Shown: piece after piece, positions 31,884-45,726 of the stretch
How the letters are laid out: each line of letters starts with the position of its first letter
Numbering within the stretch: position 1 is the first letter of the stretch
Assembly: GCA_951217055.1 (NCBI GenBank)
Contig: OX578278.1
Location: 45,521,574 to 45,585,573 of the forward strand
Length of the DNA stretch: 64,000 nt
Origin: Gerris lacustris
Taxonomy: Eukaryota > Arthropoda > Insecta > Hemiptera > Gerridae
Reading direction: 5' to 3'
Notes under the pieces: generated by a model
The model's input: the letters and a program-made list of their open reading frames with translations, nothing else
The model's database searches: none
What the model was told of the DNA's origin: nothing
Translations under genes and position numbers: made by a program

Positions 31884-34800
31884 AAATAATATAATTATAT
31901 TTTCTATTATTAATTCTATATGATTTTCTTTATGAAGACTAAACTCATTTGTATAATATATCAAAATTTAAACTTACAATAAAATAAGTTTAAACTGTAT
32001 TACAATATTCAAACTTATTTGTAGAATTGTCCCATAATGTATCTACAAACACATTCATTTTATTAATCAGCTGGTATTTTGCTTGATTTTTGTTTTAGTA
32101 TTTACCCTAGAATACTAGCAATGCCTAATATCTTTGTAAATTATTATAAATCCTAACCCTATTACCATTATAGTTTGATTAAACAAAGCTGTTTTATGCA
32201 GGGACTAAATGATTATTATTTGAGACAAAGTAGAACTTGCATCACTGGTCTTATGTGATTTTCTAAATTAAGCTAGAGCTAATGGTTAAAGAGACACCTT
32301 TGTTTTTTGTTTTTGCTAGATTGTGCTCATTGTAAGAAAAATGAAGTGAATAAATATGCCAGTCGGAGTGTGGTTTTCAGATTTTAAAGTTTGATTTTTT
32401 TATTATGTATATTTTAGAGTGGCAAGTCTCACTAGAAGTCTGGTTATTTAATGTTGTTTTTTTTACTAGAAAATGTAGGAGAATGATATTATATTTTTAA
32501 GTATTGGAAGTGATTTTCCTGTATTGACTATTTAATTATATATAATGCATTGATCTAATGGTAGTTTATGTTGCCATGATTTTATAACATTATTTGTCTT
32601 TTAGTTTTGAAAATGATTTGGATACGCTAAACAAGATCCCAGTTTTACCAGCTTTGCTGGAATCTGAATGTGAAGAGAACCATGCTGCTGAGTCGCTAAC
32701 TCTGCTCCAGTGGATATCAGCTCAAGATCAGCAAGCTAGTTTACAACAAGTTGCTGATCAGTGCAGGAAAGGCATTAATCAGGTTAATATTTAAGTGTTA
32801 TTAATTACATTACTTAACTTATAAACTTAATTCTTCTGGTAAGTTACCTCTTTTTGGAGGATATTAGTACTGAAGATTAGCTTCATTCAGGGAAATCACA
32901 AAATAAAATATTCCTTTTATTAAATTTACAAATCAATTAATAAGTAATTTAGTCCAGTCAACGAAGAAAAAAATAGGGGAAATAATTTGTGTAGTCACAA
33001 ATTTTTGTACAGTGGTATTTTTGTAGGGAGGTGTGCCATGAACAACATACTAAAAATCCCCACCGGTGGGGGGCAAGCGAGGGGTGGGGGGCCCCCTAAA
33101 GGTCACTTTTTCATGCTTTTCTGGAATAACTCGAAAACTGTGGACTCTAGCGAAAAAAAAGTGTATGTACACAATTAAACTACATTAAATTTTATACAAA
33201 AAAGGTCCTTTAATTATTTTTTTTTAGCTCCAACCGTTTTTGAGTTACAAGAGCTCAAAATTAGATAATAAAAATAACTCGACTGTGTTTTTCTCCAATG
33301 TGTGATAGCGACTCATCATGAAAGAGGTGTAGTTCAATAACCAAACAACGTCTTCACACAAAAATTGTAATTTGAACAATTGACCGGTTTCGGCTGTTCT
33401 AAAGCAGCCTTCTTCAGATAATCTTGAGGTTGTCTCACTTGTACTCCTGAAGTCAATCCAGTAACCTCAAGATTATCTGAAGAAGGCTGCTTTAGAACAG
33501 CCGAAACCGGTCAATTGTTCAAATTACAATTTTTGTGTGAAGACGTTGTTTGGTTATTGAACTACACCTCTTTCATAATAAAAATAAAGTAGGATTAGGG
33601 GGCAAAATAACTCATTTATTTGTGATTTCTGACCTTAAGCCACACTCTATTTATTTTTCCATAGGTTTTTGACTCCCCCTTCCAAATTATTAATTTCTCT
33701 ATTTACCCCCTAGACTCCCCTAACCTACTTACTTTAAAAGCCCACCCCCAAATGTTCTGTGTAATATGTGAAAAACTAAAAAAAATTCAGTTGATGCTTT
33801 ATACCTCGTAAATTACGTGTATTTCGATGTTAATTTTTCTTACTAGTTTTTTAGTGCAATAAATTTACAACAATTAAAGTCTAACGGCAACTCTGTTCGT
33901 CTAATAGTTCACAAGATGGGGCACTTTAAAAATTGAATTTTTGTTTTCAAAAAATAGATATTTTAAGTATTGCTCTCGTTTCTGGGCTAATATCGGCCTA
34001 ACACTGTTAATCTACGAGAAAAGTCATAAGAAATGAAGTTTTAGAAAAGATAATTGGCTTCATTTTACGTCCAACTACAACTCTGTACGTCTAATAGTTA
34101 CCGAGATATGACACTTCAAAAATTGGCAGTATTTCCCAAAAAATATAATTTTTAATTTTTGCTCTCGTTTCGGGGCGATTATCGGCATAAAACCTCAACC
34201 CTACAAGAAAAGTCATAATAAATTAAGTTGTAGTAAATTTAATTGGCTTTTAATCAAGGACAAAATGAAACCTGTAGACAAAATAGTTCTGTTGCAGTTG
34301 TAAAAAATCCAAAAAAAATGGAAATTTGTATTTTTTAAGTAATGAACCTAAACCACTTTAGTTCAGTTAAATTTGGATATAACTTGCAAAAAATCTAAAA
34401 GTTTTGAAAAGTGGCTTAAAATGTTCATGACTCTCCTGTCTAACATACTAAAAGTCCCCGAGGGTAGGGGGGGGGGGGAGAAGCTCTTTTTGCTTTTTAC
34501 CAAATATCTCGAAAAGTATTCACATTAATCGAATTTTGGTTATGTAGCAATTTGTTCTTCATTCAATTTTTAATAAAAATTGACTCCCCCCCCCCCCCTT
34601 CTAGGAATAAAAAATTGGGAGGGGGGAGTCAAAATCTATAGAATAATAAATAGAGTGTGGCTTAAAGTCATAAATACCTAATAAAAGAGTTTTTTGGCCC
34701 CCCTCAATCCTACATTATTTTTTATTACCTAATTTTGAGCGCTTGTAACTCAACAACGTTTGGAGCTAAACATTTGTTTAAAGGACTATTTTTATTGGAT

Positions 34801-37800
34801 ATTTAATGAAGAACAAATTTTTACATAACCATAATTGGCTTTTCAGTGCTTTTTAAGATATTTGGTACAAAGCAAAAAAAGCACCTATAACCCCCCCCTA
34901 CATAATTTATCTCTTATTACAGAACTACTGCACTTAGATGTTGTACAAAAAGTTTGATTTAACCCGCTTAACTGTACATTGAATTTTCATTTTATACCGT
35001 AAAAACACTTTTTTAAAAAATTCGTGCTTTTTCAAGCCCCTGCATCTCGCCAAACTTTCGTTCTAGAGAAAAATGAATATGACCTTTTTTGTATAAAATT
35101 TAATGAAGTTTAATTTTGTACATGGACTTTTTGTCACTAGAGTCCGCAGTTTTCGAGTTTTTCAAGAAAAACATGAAAAAGTGACCTTTAGGGCCCCCCC
35201 ACCGGTGGGGATTTTTAGTATGTTGTTAAAGGCACACCTCCCTACCAATGTACAAAAATTTGCGACTACACGAATTATTTCCCCTATTCGGGCTTTTTTG
35301 GTCTTCGTTGACTGGACTAATTGATGTTTAAGGAAGGCAAGGTTACAGACAGATTGGACTAAATCATATAAACATCACAATATTTTAAATGATATACAGT
35401 GAAAATGTAATGCTAGAAACATTGTTTAGGGTTATTCAATGTATAAGCTTCAAGTCTGGAGATAATGTGGCCAGTTAAGCTGATACCAATAAATCCCTTG
35501 TGGATGCTTCTTCAGTTGATCTTTCTCCTCCATAATACCTACTACTTCTTGATAGCTTAATATTATTGTTCAATTTAGCATTGCTAGTTATTACTTCCTA
35601 AAAATATTATTTAAGATTAGAATCATTGATTTTTTCCTAAAAACAATTATATTTTGTGAGCTAGAAATAAAAAATAAATAAATAAAGGAAGTTTACTACA
35701 AGCTACTTACTTACTTACAATATTTCAATTATCTTTCGGTTTCTGTAACCCTTTCATTGCTATGTACATGTGTGCTATGTGTGGCTGTGATGTGGTGTGG
35801 TGGACAGGATATTTTGTTCAGGTAGGTCTGAGCTTGAGAGGTTATGAACAAGTATACTTGCCAATCTTTCTGTAGTTTAAATATTTTTTCTTATCAGTTG
35901 TACACTGAAAATAATAAAATAGAAATATGGACCATTACCATGCCTAGCTTGGGTCCTAGCCCTAACATTGCTAAAATTGTTCTTGGCTTTTTACTAGGGA
36001 AATGCCAAAATAGCCATTTTTTAAAAATTAATTTCAGTAAAAGATAACTCAGGAAAAGAAAGGTTACATATAGGTTCAACCAAGTCATATCACATTTTAA
36101 AATAAAAATATAAATTGTGTAATTTAATTACTAATGATTTTTTTCCACCTTACAACTTTTAGACTTAAGGACATAATGCTCTAACTATCATGGAAATTCC
36201 TATAAAGAAGTAAAGAAAAAGCAAAACTCTGTGGAAGTTAGTGGGTCTTTGGCAGTAAATATTTCCCAAAAATCACTCTTGTGTTTCAATCTAAATATAG
36301 ATTTTTTTTTTTTTTAAATATATATATATTTACAATTTTATATCATTGATATAATTTTTGATAGAACTCCTAAAATGATTTCTATTTATAATGGACAAAT
36401 AAATCCTCTGATTTGTTTAAAAATATCAAATGTCAATTAAGCCAAACCACATCACAACATGGCAGAAAGAGGGAAGTAAATAAAAATTCAATGACTAACA
36501 GTGACCAGTTTATAATAATATATATATTCAGAGAACTGATAATCTACCAATGAAACTTGAAGTTTCATGAGATTTTGTGAGTTTTTTACAGGAATAATTA
36601 TTTCTTTGCAAATAGCTTAGGAGATATATTTTTTTTTTTTTTTTGTTAAAAATGTCCAACCCTCTATTCCTTTAACATTTCAATCAAATTAATTTTCAGT
36701 ATAAATAAACCATAATAATTTAAAAATAATATGTAATTAGTTTATTTTAACATATATGTAATATATATTTTCTTAAATTTTTTTAAGACTTGCTGGAAAC
36801 AAGTGGGTAGTTTTTTTTTATTATCTTTGATGCTTATCCATTTTGTTTTTTTAATCATTCCTTTAACTTCATCTTTGCCATTGTTTTTGATGTGGTTGCC
36901 TTTTATTTTCTAAATAAATGTCTTTTTAATTAATGTTTAAAGATATATTGGTGAATACTATCACTTGCTTTACTGCAACCAATAATAGCTTGGCTATAAA
37001 ACCCATAAATAAATATAATTTAATTTGCAATATCGTAGTAAAGCTACAATAAACATAACCATGCTAAATAAAATTTAAAGAATAAACTTTATTATAGTAT
37101 TAGTTTTAAAATGATAGCTTTGGCACTAGTTTAAAAGAGAAAAATTGTCAACTCAATAATATAATTACCAGAAATTAGAAAATAACTAAGCCTTATACTA
37201 TTTATCAAGGTGGGAGGAAAACAATTGTTCATTACTTATACTAAACAAAAAAATTATAAATTCAAAACTTCAGACATAAATATTTTCTTGTTGAAATAAA
37301 GTGTCCTCTCAACTATTTAATTAAATGTTTCTCTCTTTATAAATGCTTCTTTTAAGTCTGTTACATAAATTAGAAACTTACTTATTAATCAACAACCACA
37401 CTTGGCTGCTGAGTTATATCGATGATATGCTGACCAATAAAGATAGGTTTTTTATTAAACCTCCCTTTATGAGCTCGGCAGTCCCTCCATTATATTATTA
37501 TAACATACAAGGTTGAGGTTGGTACATATAAGGTTGAGGTGTGCTCAAGTTTGTCACGACCAGTGGTCTTCTGAAAAGTAGGCATAATGACTGCTTTAGG
37601 AAGTTTATGGTTAATAGGGTTTTGTCTAATGGATAGGTCTTGAAACTTAAAACTCAAACTTATCAACAATCTTGAGATTAGATAGGAAATAAAATTCCTT
37701 TTTTTTTTTTATCAAATATAGATTAGAGATGAATAATTTATTTTTTTAATTATTGTAAATAGTTTTTCTAGTATTTTTTTTTTTTTAAATGTATCTCTGA

Positions 37801-40800
37801 AACAAACTTTTATTTCCACTCTAAGGATATAAGATCATCATATCCACTATACAACCCTTAAATATTTTTATTCTCCTCTTCTTGCTACCATTATTTTACT
37901 GTATTATGCCCTACACAATAATTTGTATGTAAATGTTGCTAGAAATCAGTGTGTGGCCTGAGACCAATAAACATGCATGAGAGGCTTCACAGATTTATGG
38001 TAGCTGCCACTAGAATAAAAAATATCATAGAAAACATTAAAACTCTATTACTAATGTACTCAAAATATTAGGTGAAATGTTTATAATATATTAATTTTTA
38101 TATAATATTAATTTTATAATAGAGAAAATTAAACCTTAAATCTAAATTTGCATGTTTTTTTTATGTGTAAACCCTTCAATGATTTCTTTATCTTATCTAT
38201 GTATCTTTTTTATGATGTTATTTTATTTCATTTTTAAAGTTCTTTACTCTTGATAAACAAATAATTTAAATGATTTTATTCTTATTTGATTTCAGTTTGA
38301 TGCAGATATATTAGAGAACCTTATAGGAGAAGCAACTAAGACAATAGATGCTGCCAGTGGTAAGAGTAAACGAGAGATTGGAGGTTTAGAAGAGCGTCTT
38401 TATGGTTTGGATAGGTTATGCTGTGATGCCAAACTTATTGTCAGAGATCAGACAGATCTGGCCAATGTTGGTATATTTTATTACATTATTTGTTTTATAC
38501 TTTATCCTAAGGAAACAGCATCTTAGATTGTGTGGATCACTAAAAAAAGAAAACCATTGCAGGGATTATTATGAACGGATTTGCTCACAATGTGAGTCAT
38601 TTTCAACTTTTAGTTGCAATGGATTCAAACTAGCAGGTGTCATACAATCTAGATTTATTTGGGTCTGACTGCTGAAGTCTACTCTACTGAATTTTTTAAA
38701 TTATTAGCAGAAGGATTTATGTGTCATAGATTAAAACTTCCAGTTAAGCAAAACCTGTATTATGATGTATCTCTCCAAGTCCCATTTTTTTAACAGGTTA
38801 ATAATTACTGAATTGATAAATTTTCCTCATTATAATTTTAAAACTACCGTCAACTCTCTCATGTCTATACTAATATGTGTGGGGCTAATTTTAATATATT
38901 TATATTTTTTACATATATTGTCTGTACATTGATCAGAATTAGAAAATGTTTGGGTACTTTTTGATTTCGTACATTACGAAAACCAAATGCAGCCTTAACT
39001 TTTTTTAGTCTGACTGTATGTGTGTATGCATTGTTTGTCACCTTAGGTCCCACTTTTTAGACTCAACTGGCTGAACATAATCCAATAATTTTTATGCAGT
39101 GGTGGGTTCTAATATGTGTTTCCAATTACCAAAACTTTTTTCTTCAAACATATTTTAACTCTTCTTTTCTCTAAACTCTTCTGCAAACTTCCAATTTAAT
39201 TGGAAATTTGAGTACTAGCTTTTTTTTATATGAAATTGTTATTGTGATTGTAAGGTCAACCTCGGTTTGATTGTATTGGAATATGAACATTTGAAATTGT
39301 ATTTTTTTTTTTTAATTTTCAGGCATTGGCTCAGAATCAAAACAGTGTAACCAATCTTGGAGGAGATGAGAGCATACTGCCTGACCTTTGTCGCTCTCAC
39401 AAGCACCACTTAAATGACATGCTTAGGAATCACGATCATCTTAGAGATATTAGAGCCAGGTGTGCAAAAGCTAAAGAAGAGTTAGCTGCCAACTTACTTC
39501 TCAGGCTTAAGTATGTTTTGTTTATTATTCTTTTATTATATATTATTCTTATAGCTCTACATCACGTCTAAATTGTAAGAATTGCATTTGTAGGTTTGCT
39601 TTTCTGACTCTTAATATGACTGATCAATGTTGGTTTAGAAAAGTTTTCTACTAATTCTTGCTTTCTATGATGTTAAGATTGAAATTAATACTACTTCAAT
39701 ATCTTTCACTTCATCATAAAGAGAAATAAAGGTCTGCACTATACTTTTACTGGATAAAATAGTGTTGTTTCAATTTTTCATCTTAGAATTAGAATGATTA
39801 TTTCAATTGAGAAGCTGAATAAGTGGTTAATCTTTAATTAAGTTCTTTAAAAAGTTAATTTTTCTATCAATCCATTGTTATAATTGCATATTGCCATTGT
39901 GTTTAATCTCTTTTGTCTTATTATATTCTAGATGGGTGATGCTTGTTGAAAATAAGGTTCAAGAGGTAGACGGTCGTATGTTAATGTACCATGAAAGTGT
40001 GAAGAAATTAGGACAACATCTAGAAGTGTTAGAACAACTTCACACAGCCCCTTCTATGTACCTGTCTGCAGTAGCAGAGGTGGTACGGCGAAGGACATTC
40101 TCTCAGGCCTTCCTCTCAGTATGTACCTTTTATTATATTATAATGGGTTGCCTGACCACTTCTCTCATCTTGTGTTTGGCTCATAATAGCAGTCTGTGAT
40201 TCACTCCTTAATGCCCCCATACACGGTCAAAATGTTTGCGCAAACATTATACAACATATGGGGATGTTTGGTGTTTGCGCAAACGTGATGTTTGACGTGT
40301 ATGGCCTAAATTTGCCCGACATCAGGTTTGTGCAAGCATCATGTTTGCGCAAAATGTTTGATCGTGTATGGGGGCCTTTATATTAAGTATCACAACTGAG
40401 ATTAGTTTGAGTTAGTACAATATTTTTACAAACTACCTTAAACAATAAAAAAACACCTATTTGCCTCAAAGACTCAGTGCCATTGTTCAGCCTTCAAGGG
40501 ACTGTTTAGATGGGGCATACATTAAAATTCAGAAATTAAACAAAAAAAATGATGTTTTAAGTTGTTACTCCTTTTTAAGCCTTTTCTGACAATTATTAAT
40601 TTATTTATTTGAAGAAATGTAGTTCAATTATGTATATTAATAATTGAATATTTTTGAAAAGTGAAATGTGGATTATCAAATTTATGATTGGTAATAAGAT
40701 AACTTAAATTGTTATAAAGTGATATTTTAAGCTTGTGAAATGTGTTTTTTTATGAATGTATTACTATTCGTGAGAATTGTTAATTGGAGTTAGGTGGTTG

Positions 40801-43800
40801 TAACCATTAGCTAGGTTGGTGTATCCTTACATCACTAACCACTGCAAAATATAGGGATGGGTTCTTGGATATGATCTTGTACTTTCACTTATGAGCTTTT
40901 GTATATAATAAACTTTTAGTGATACAATTTATTGTATGCATTTATTATTATATTTTTAATTCCGTTGCGTAAATGTATTTGTTGTATTTAATTCTTCGTA
41001 TGACTCAATAGTTTTGTTAATAAAGTTTGTTTTGATGTTTTTCAGTGGGGTAATGAAGTGTCTTGCCAAGTGTGTTCTGTACATTCTGAAGAAGTGGAAA
41101 GGAGGAAACAGTTTCACTCTCAGTTCCAAGGTCATTTTCTATTCTCTCTTTTCCCTGGATTGGATGATTTGCCTCCGCAGTTTGCCACCCATCCTCCGCC
41201 TCTCTTTGACTCACATTTACCAAAGGTAACGGGTGTTTACAATTTAACTGGATTTAGTTGATAACTACACCTCAAACAAAAATTTCTTCATAGATTAGTT
41301 CATTAGATTTCTCATTTATCCAGTCCCACTTATCCAGGTTTAAATTTATTTAGAAATTATATGTAATATTATATTGTTTGTTTTTTGTAGCTTTGCCATG
41401 AGGACATAGAGGCATTAAAAAGACAACTCCCTGACATGGCTCTCTCACTATCAGTTCCTGATTTGTCTTCAGTTACTCAGTTCTTCCTTATTAGGTCTAA
41501 ATCAGAAGCTGCCCTACCTACCGAATCCATCAATAAACTGGTTAGTAACAGTAAATTAAAGTTTTATGTACTCCTTGACAGGATGTAAGATAAATAATTA
41601 TAGATTATAATATTTTGTAGTATATATTTTCATAATATGATTAAAAACAACCTTAGTTACTTTAATTAAGTCAATAACTTGTTCCATTATAATATACATA
41701 CAATGATCATGTCAAAACTTGCTTTCTACTCTTTGAGTTTTATTCACTAAAAGTTCCACTTGATTTCTGTAGGAATGACTAACTTAAAATTATACTTCCA
41801 CAACTAAGTTATATTAGAACTAAAGACAAATATTATTTTAAACAATTCATATTGTTTCTGCTAAAAATTTTTTTTTTCTGTTTTTTTGTTAAAATTAATT
41901 TATTTCAATTTTTAGGAAGTTGGAGGTTTATCTACCAATATAGATGGAGTTGGACTACTCCAACCTACAGATAACAGTCAGTCCTCAGCGCAAAGTGCTA
42001 CACAGCCCATCAGCGACAGGTACGCTCCTCCTAACAGGTAGATAGCTTTTTAGTATACACAGTCAATCCTTAACTTTCGGGACTTTGCCTATTCACACAA
42101 ATTTATTTGTGACTTAAACATTTGCATTCCTACTTTGCTTATTTGTGGATACCTATATTGAAATAAATTTTTCACTTGTAGGTTTAATAAGATTTGTACA
42201 GTGGTAAACATTCAGGGGTCTATGTTTATTTATAATTAAAGTTTTGTCTATACTTTGATCAAAATTGGAAAATTAATAAAAACTTTTTTATTTGGTAGAT
42301 TTTGAAAACCAAAACTGGCCTTACATTTTTTCTGTTTGCATGTATGTATGTCTGTTGCTGTAAGTCCAACTTTTAGGCGCAAAACTGGCTGAACATTATC
42401 CATTAATTTTTATTCAGTGTGTGCAACTAACAAGTGGCGCATGTTTCAGGCTCGGTTTCATAAAAAAATATTGAGTAGAATTAGTGTTATGAAACATTTT
42501 ATTAATAAAACACGATTTGAAAATTTGTTCATCAAAACAAAAATTATTTTATATTGCTTTTTTTACATTTGTTTGGTTAATATTGTAATATGAATACTGT
42601 TAACTTTTAAATTTGGTTTTCTTTAAAAATAATTAATTTTGAACTAATTTGATTGGATTTACTTCTTTTTTTACTCATGACATATGAAAACTCTTGAGGC
42701 ATAGATTAAGAATATTTAGGTTTATATTAGGAATATTTAGGTTGGTGAGATTAAATTCAATCTTTAATAAAAAATGTCAATTTATCCCCTTAATAATGAA
42801 ATTAAAGAATTTTTGCATGCAATAAATATCCTCCGAACTGCTATTGACAGGGTTATTTTATTCTTAATGATGGAATAAATTACGTATAATACAGTCTTGA
42901 TAGTTTTCTATGAAGGCTTTTGAAACAAAACTATTGACATTTAATTTAATCGCTTGGCCACGAATAAAGGAAACATAGCCACTGATTCCCAGCATGAGTC
43001 CCAACGGGCTGAAGGCTAGTATTTGATCAAACATGGAAGCTTTATTTCCATGAGTATTGTCAGTAATCAACCACTCTCTCGTGTGTTCTAGGTTCTAGAA
43101 AGAAAGGAAAGAACACTTCATATAGCATTTTAAATCTGTTCTTACCATCTTGCACTAATCATCTATTTGTTCTCCGTGGTACTTTAAAAATGTTTGTTAC
43201 ATGTTTTTAACAGTCTGTTAAAGTTCTGTTGCATAAATCACCCATGCCTTCTAATTATAGTAAAAAAGAATCTAACTCACAGCCTAAAAGGTTAAAGAAA
43301 GTAATAAAGTTAGGCAAGGGAATAAAGGTTTGAGCTAAACTAAGAGGAGCAATGTCAGTTATATCAATAGCAAGGGAATGCGTAGTTTTACTTTTTATTT
43401 GTTTTAGTACTATTGGCTCAAAATATTAATCTATTTTTTTTTTTAAACTAATGGTATCATTTTATGAAGTAAACTTTACTGTCCCTTTCCCATTCATTTA
43501 ATGACTTGACCTTTACAGGGCTTTTTTGGAACCGTAGTATCACAAAAGTTAAGGAGTGACTGTAACTATTTTGTGTTCGCTAACCTCGTACCATATTGAC
43601 TTTATTTGCTTGCAATTATTAGATTAAAGTCCATTGTTATACATATTTGTTAATTTTTTAAGTTTTAATTTTTATTTATTTATAAAAATTATTTTCCTTT
43701 GAAAGTTTATGATTTTTAATATCTATCTCTACATCTTTATTTTATTCCATTTATTTATTTTAAGTTTTTTGATTGAAATATTAAATTTGTAAAAATTTAA

Positions 43801-45636
43801 GTTCATATTGTATTACTATATTTTATTTTTTTTCATTTTTAAAAATTTTCATCACCTAATGAATTATATTATTTCAATGTTGGGCTATACATTTAATTTG
43901 GAGTGTTAAAGGTTTGTGGTATAATATCTATGACATAATTTTCTCAGTTTAAAATTATACAATTCCATTAAAAACTATTTGTTGGGGGGTTTCAATCTCT
44001 ACGTTAATTATTTGCTAAAATTTCTTCTGATTTTTCATAATTATTGTCATTGTTAATATTGCATACCAAATTAAAGATTCAAGCCAAAAATCAACTTTAA
44101 CTTGTGTTATACCTGTGTGAAACAATATTTATTCATTTATACTGCTTGGATAATTGTTTTATTGTTATGCATGTTGAAAAATTATCTTTTTTAAATGTAG
44201 AATTATTAACTTTGAAATAATTATTGGTTTTGTATTAACAATTTAATGATAAATTTATTTTTAAAATTAGGGGGAAAGTTTCTTAGAAAATTTGAGGAAT
44301 TTCACTTACAATAAAGAAATAAATGCTATCATTTATAGGTAACTGTAAATTGTTGTATGTTGTAACAATCTGTTAGATTATTTAATTTACAAATCTTTAG
44401 TGCTTTTATGAGAAAGAAGAGACAATATTTTCCTCAACTCTTGATGAAGTTTGCTATAACTTTTAGACTTTCCACTCCATTTGTTCAAAGACTAATTTCA
44501 TTTCCCACTTAAGTTCAGAAATGGTTCGAGGTTTGTTAATATTCATCTGTGATATCACCCAGAGATGTATATATGACATATCTATCGAATCTTCGAGGGG
44601 AGACGCATTTCACACTAATGATCACATCTAGTAAATGTGTAAAATGGCTGGTTGTCCATCCTTTAACGGCATAACATTGTATTGGAGCATATAAAAAATA
44701 AATAAATAATTAAAATGTGTTTTTTCATACTTTATGCTAATATTATGTGTTTTTGTCATTGAAGAGGATTTGAGTCTGAAACTGATACTGAAGATTTAGA
44801 AGGTGTGAATCCTAGTCATTCTGAAGTTCCTCTACTTAAGAAAGGTCGCAAAAGAAAAGATGTAAGTTTGTCATTATTAAAAATTCTATAATTTTTTATT
44901 TAGATGAATGCATGATATTTTAAATTACTGAAAGTTAATTATATCTTGCAGATACGCACTTAACAGAATTAGCTGGCAATGTAAACTACAGAGGTACAAT
45001 TGCTATAAGAAAGCCCTATTCTATTTTATTATAATTTTTTTATTTACTGGAAGGTTTTTATCAATGCTATTGTTTATTAATTTGTATCTTATTTGCAGGA
45101 AGGTGTTCTAGTTGAAGCTAAGAAGATTAATATGTGTAAAAGTGCAGTTGGAGGTCTTAGGGCTGATATGGCCGGTCTCAAAGAGTGGGTGTTATCACAA
45201 AGAAATGAATTAGATGGAATGTTTGCCAATCTTACACTCACTTGTCTTCAGCAAAATGAAGCTATGACTAAAGTTAGTATCATAAAGTATTAATAATATT
45301 GTTTATTATTTGAATTATTTTATATTGCCTAAAAAGTCTTGGCTTGGTATACATTTATTATTCTGATAACATCAATTGCATTAGTTGTTTCTAATATAAT
45401 GCCATATTTTAACGCCCTTTTGGGTCCTCCTCAAGCTCAGAGGGTTAAATTATAATTTAATTTTGAATCTTTATGATTCTCGTCATTTCATCTGCTTTAG
45501 TTTTACCTTTTTCTATATTTCCACAATTTTCTGATGTTTAAAAGCTTGAATTGTATAAATTCAAGCTTTTTATTATATGGTAAAACTTAAATTTTTACTG
45601 TATCATAAGCACTTCTTATCTTTATCCAGCTACTTG

Positions 45637-45726
<90 letters not shown>

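Noticed and set aside
38467..38474. Alternative RB1CC1 exon 6 donor at GTATAT
   Set aside because: It would shift the frame of exon 7 and lose the conserved LAQNQ and LPDLC sequence.
41017..41223. 68-codon minus-strand frame opposite RB1CC1 exon 9
   Set aside because: A shadow of the real exon on the other strand.
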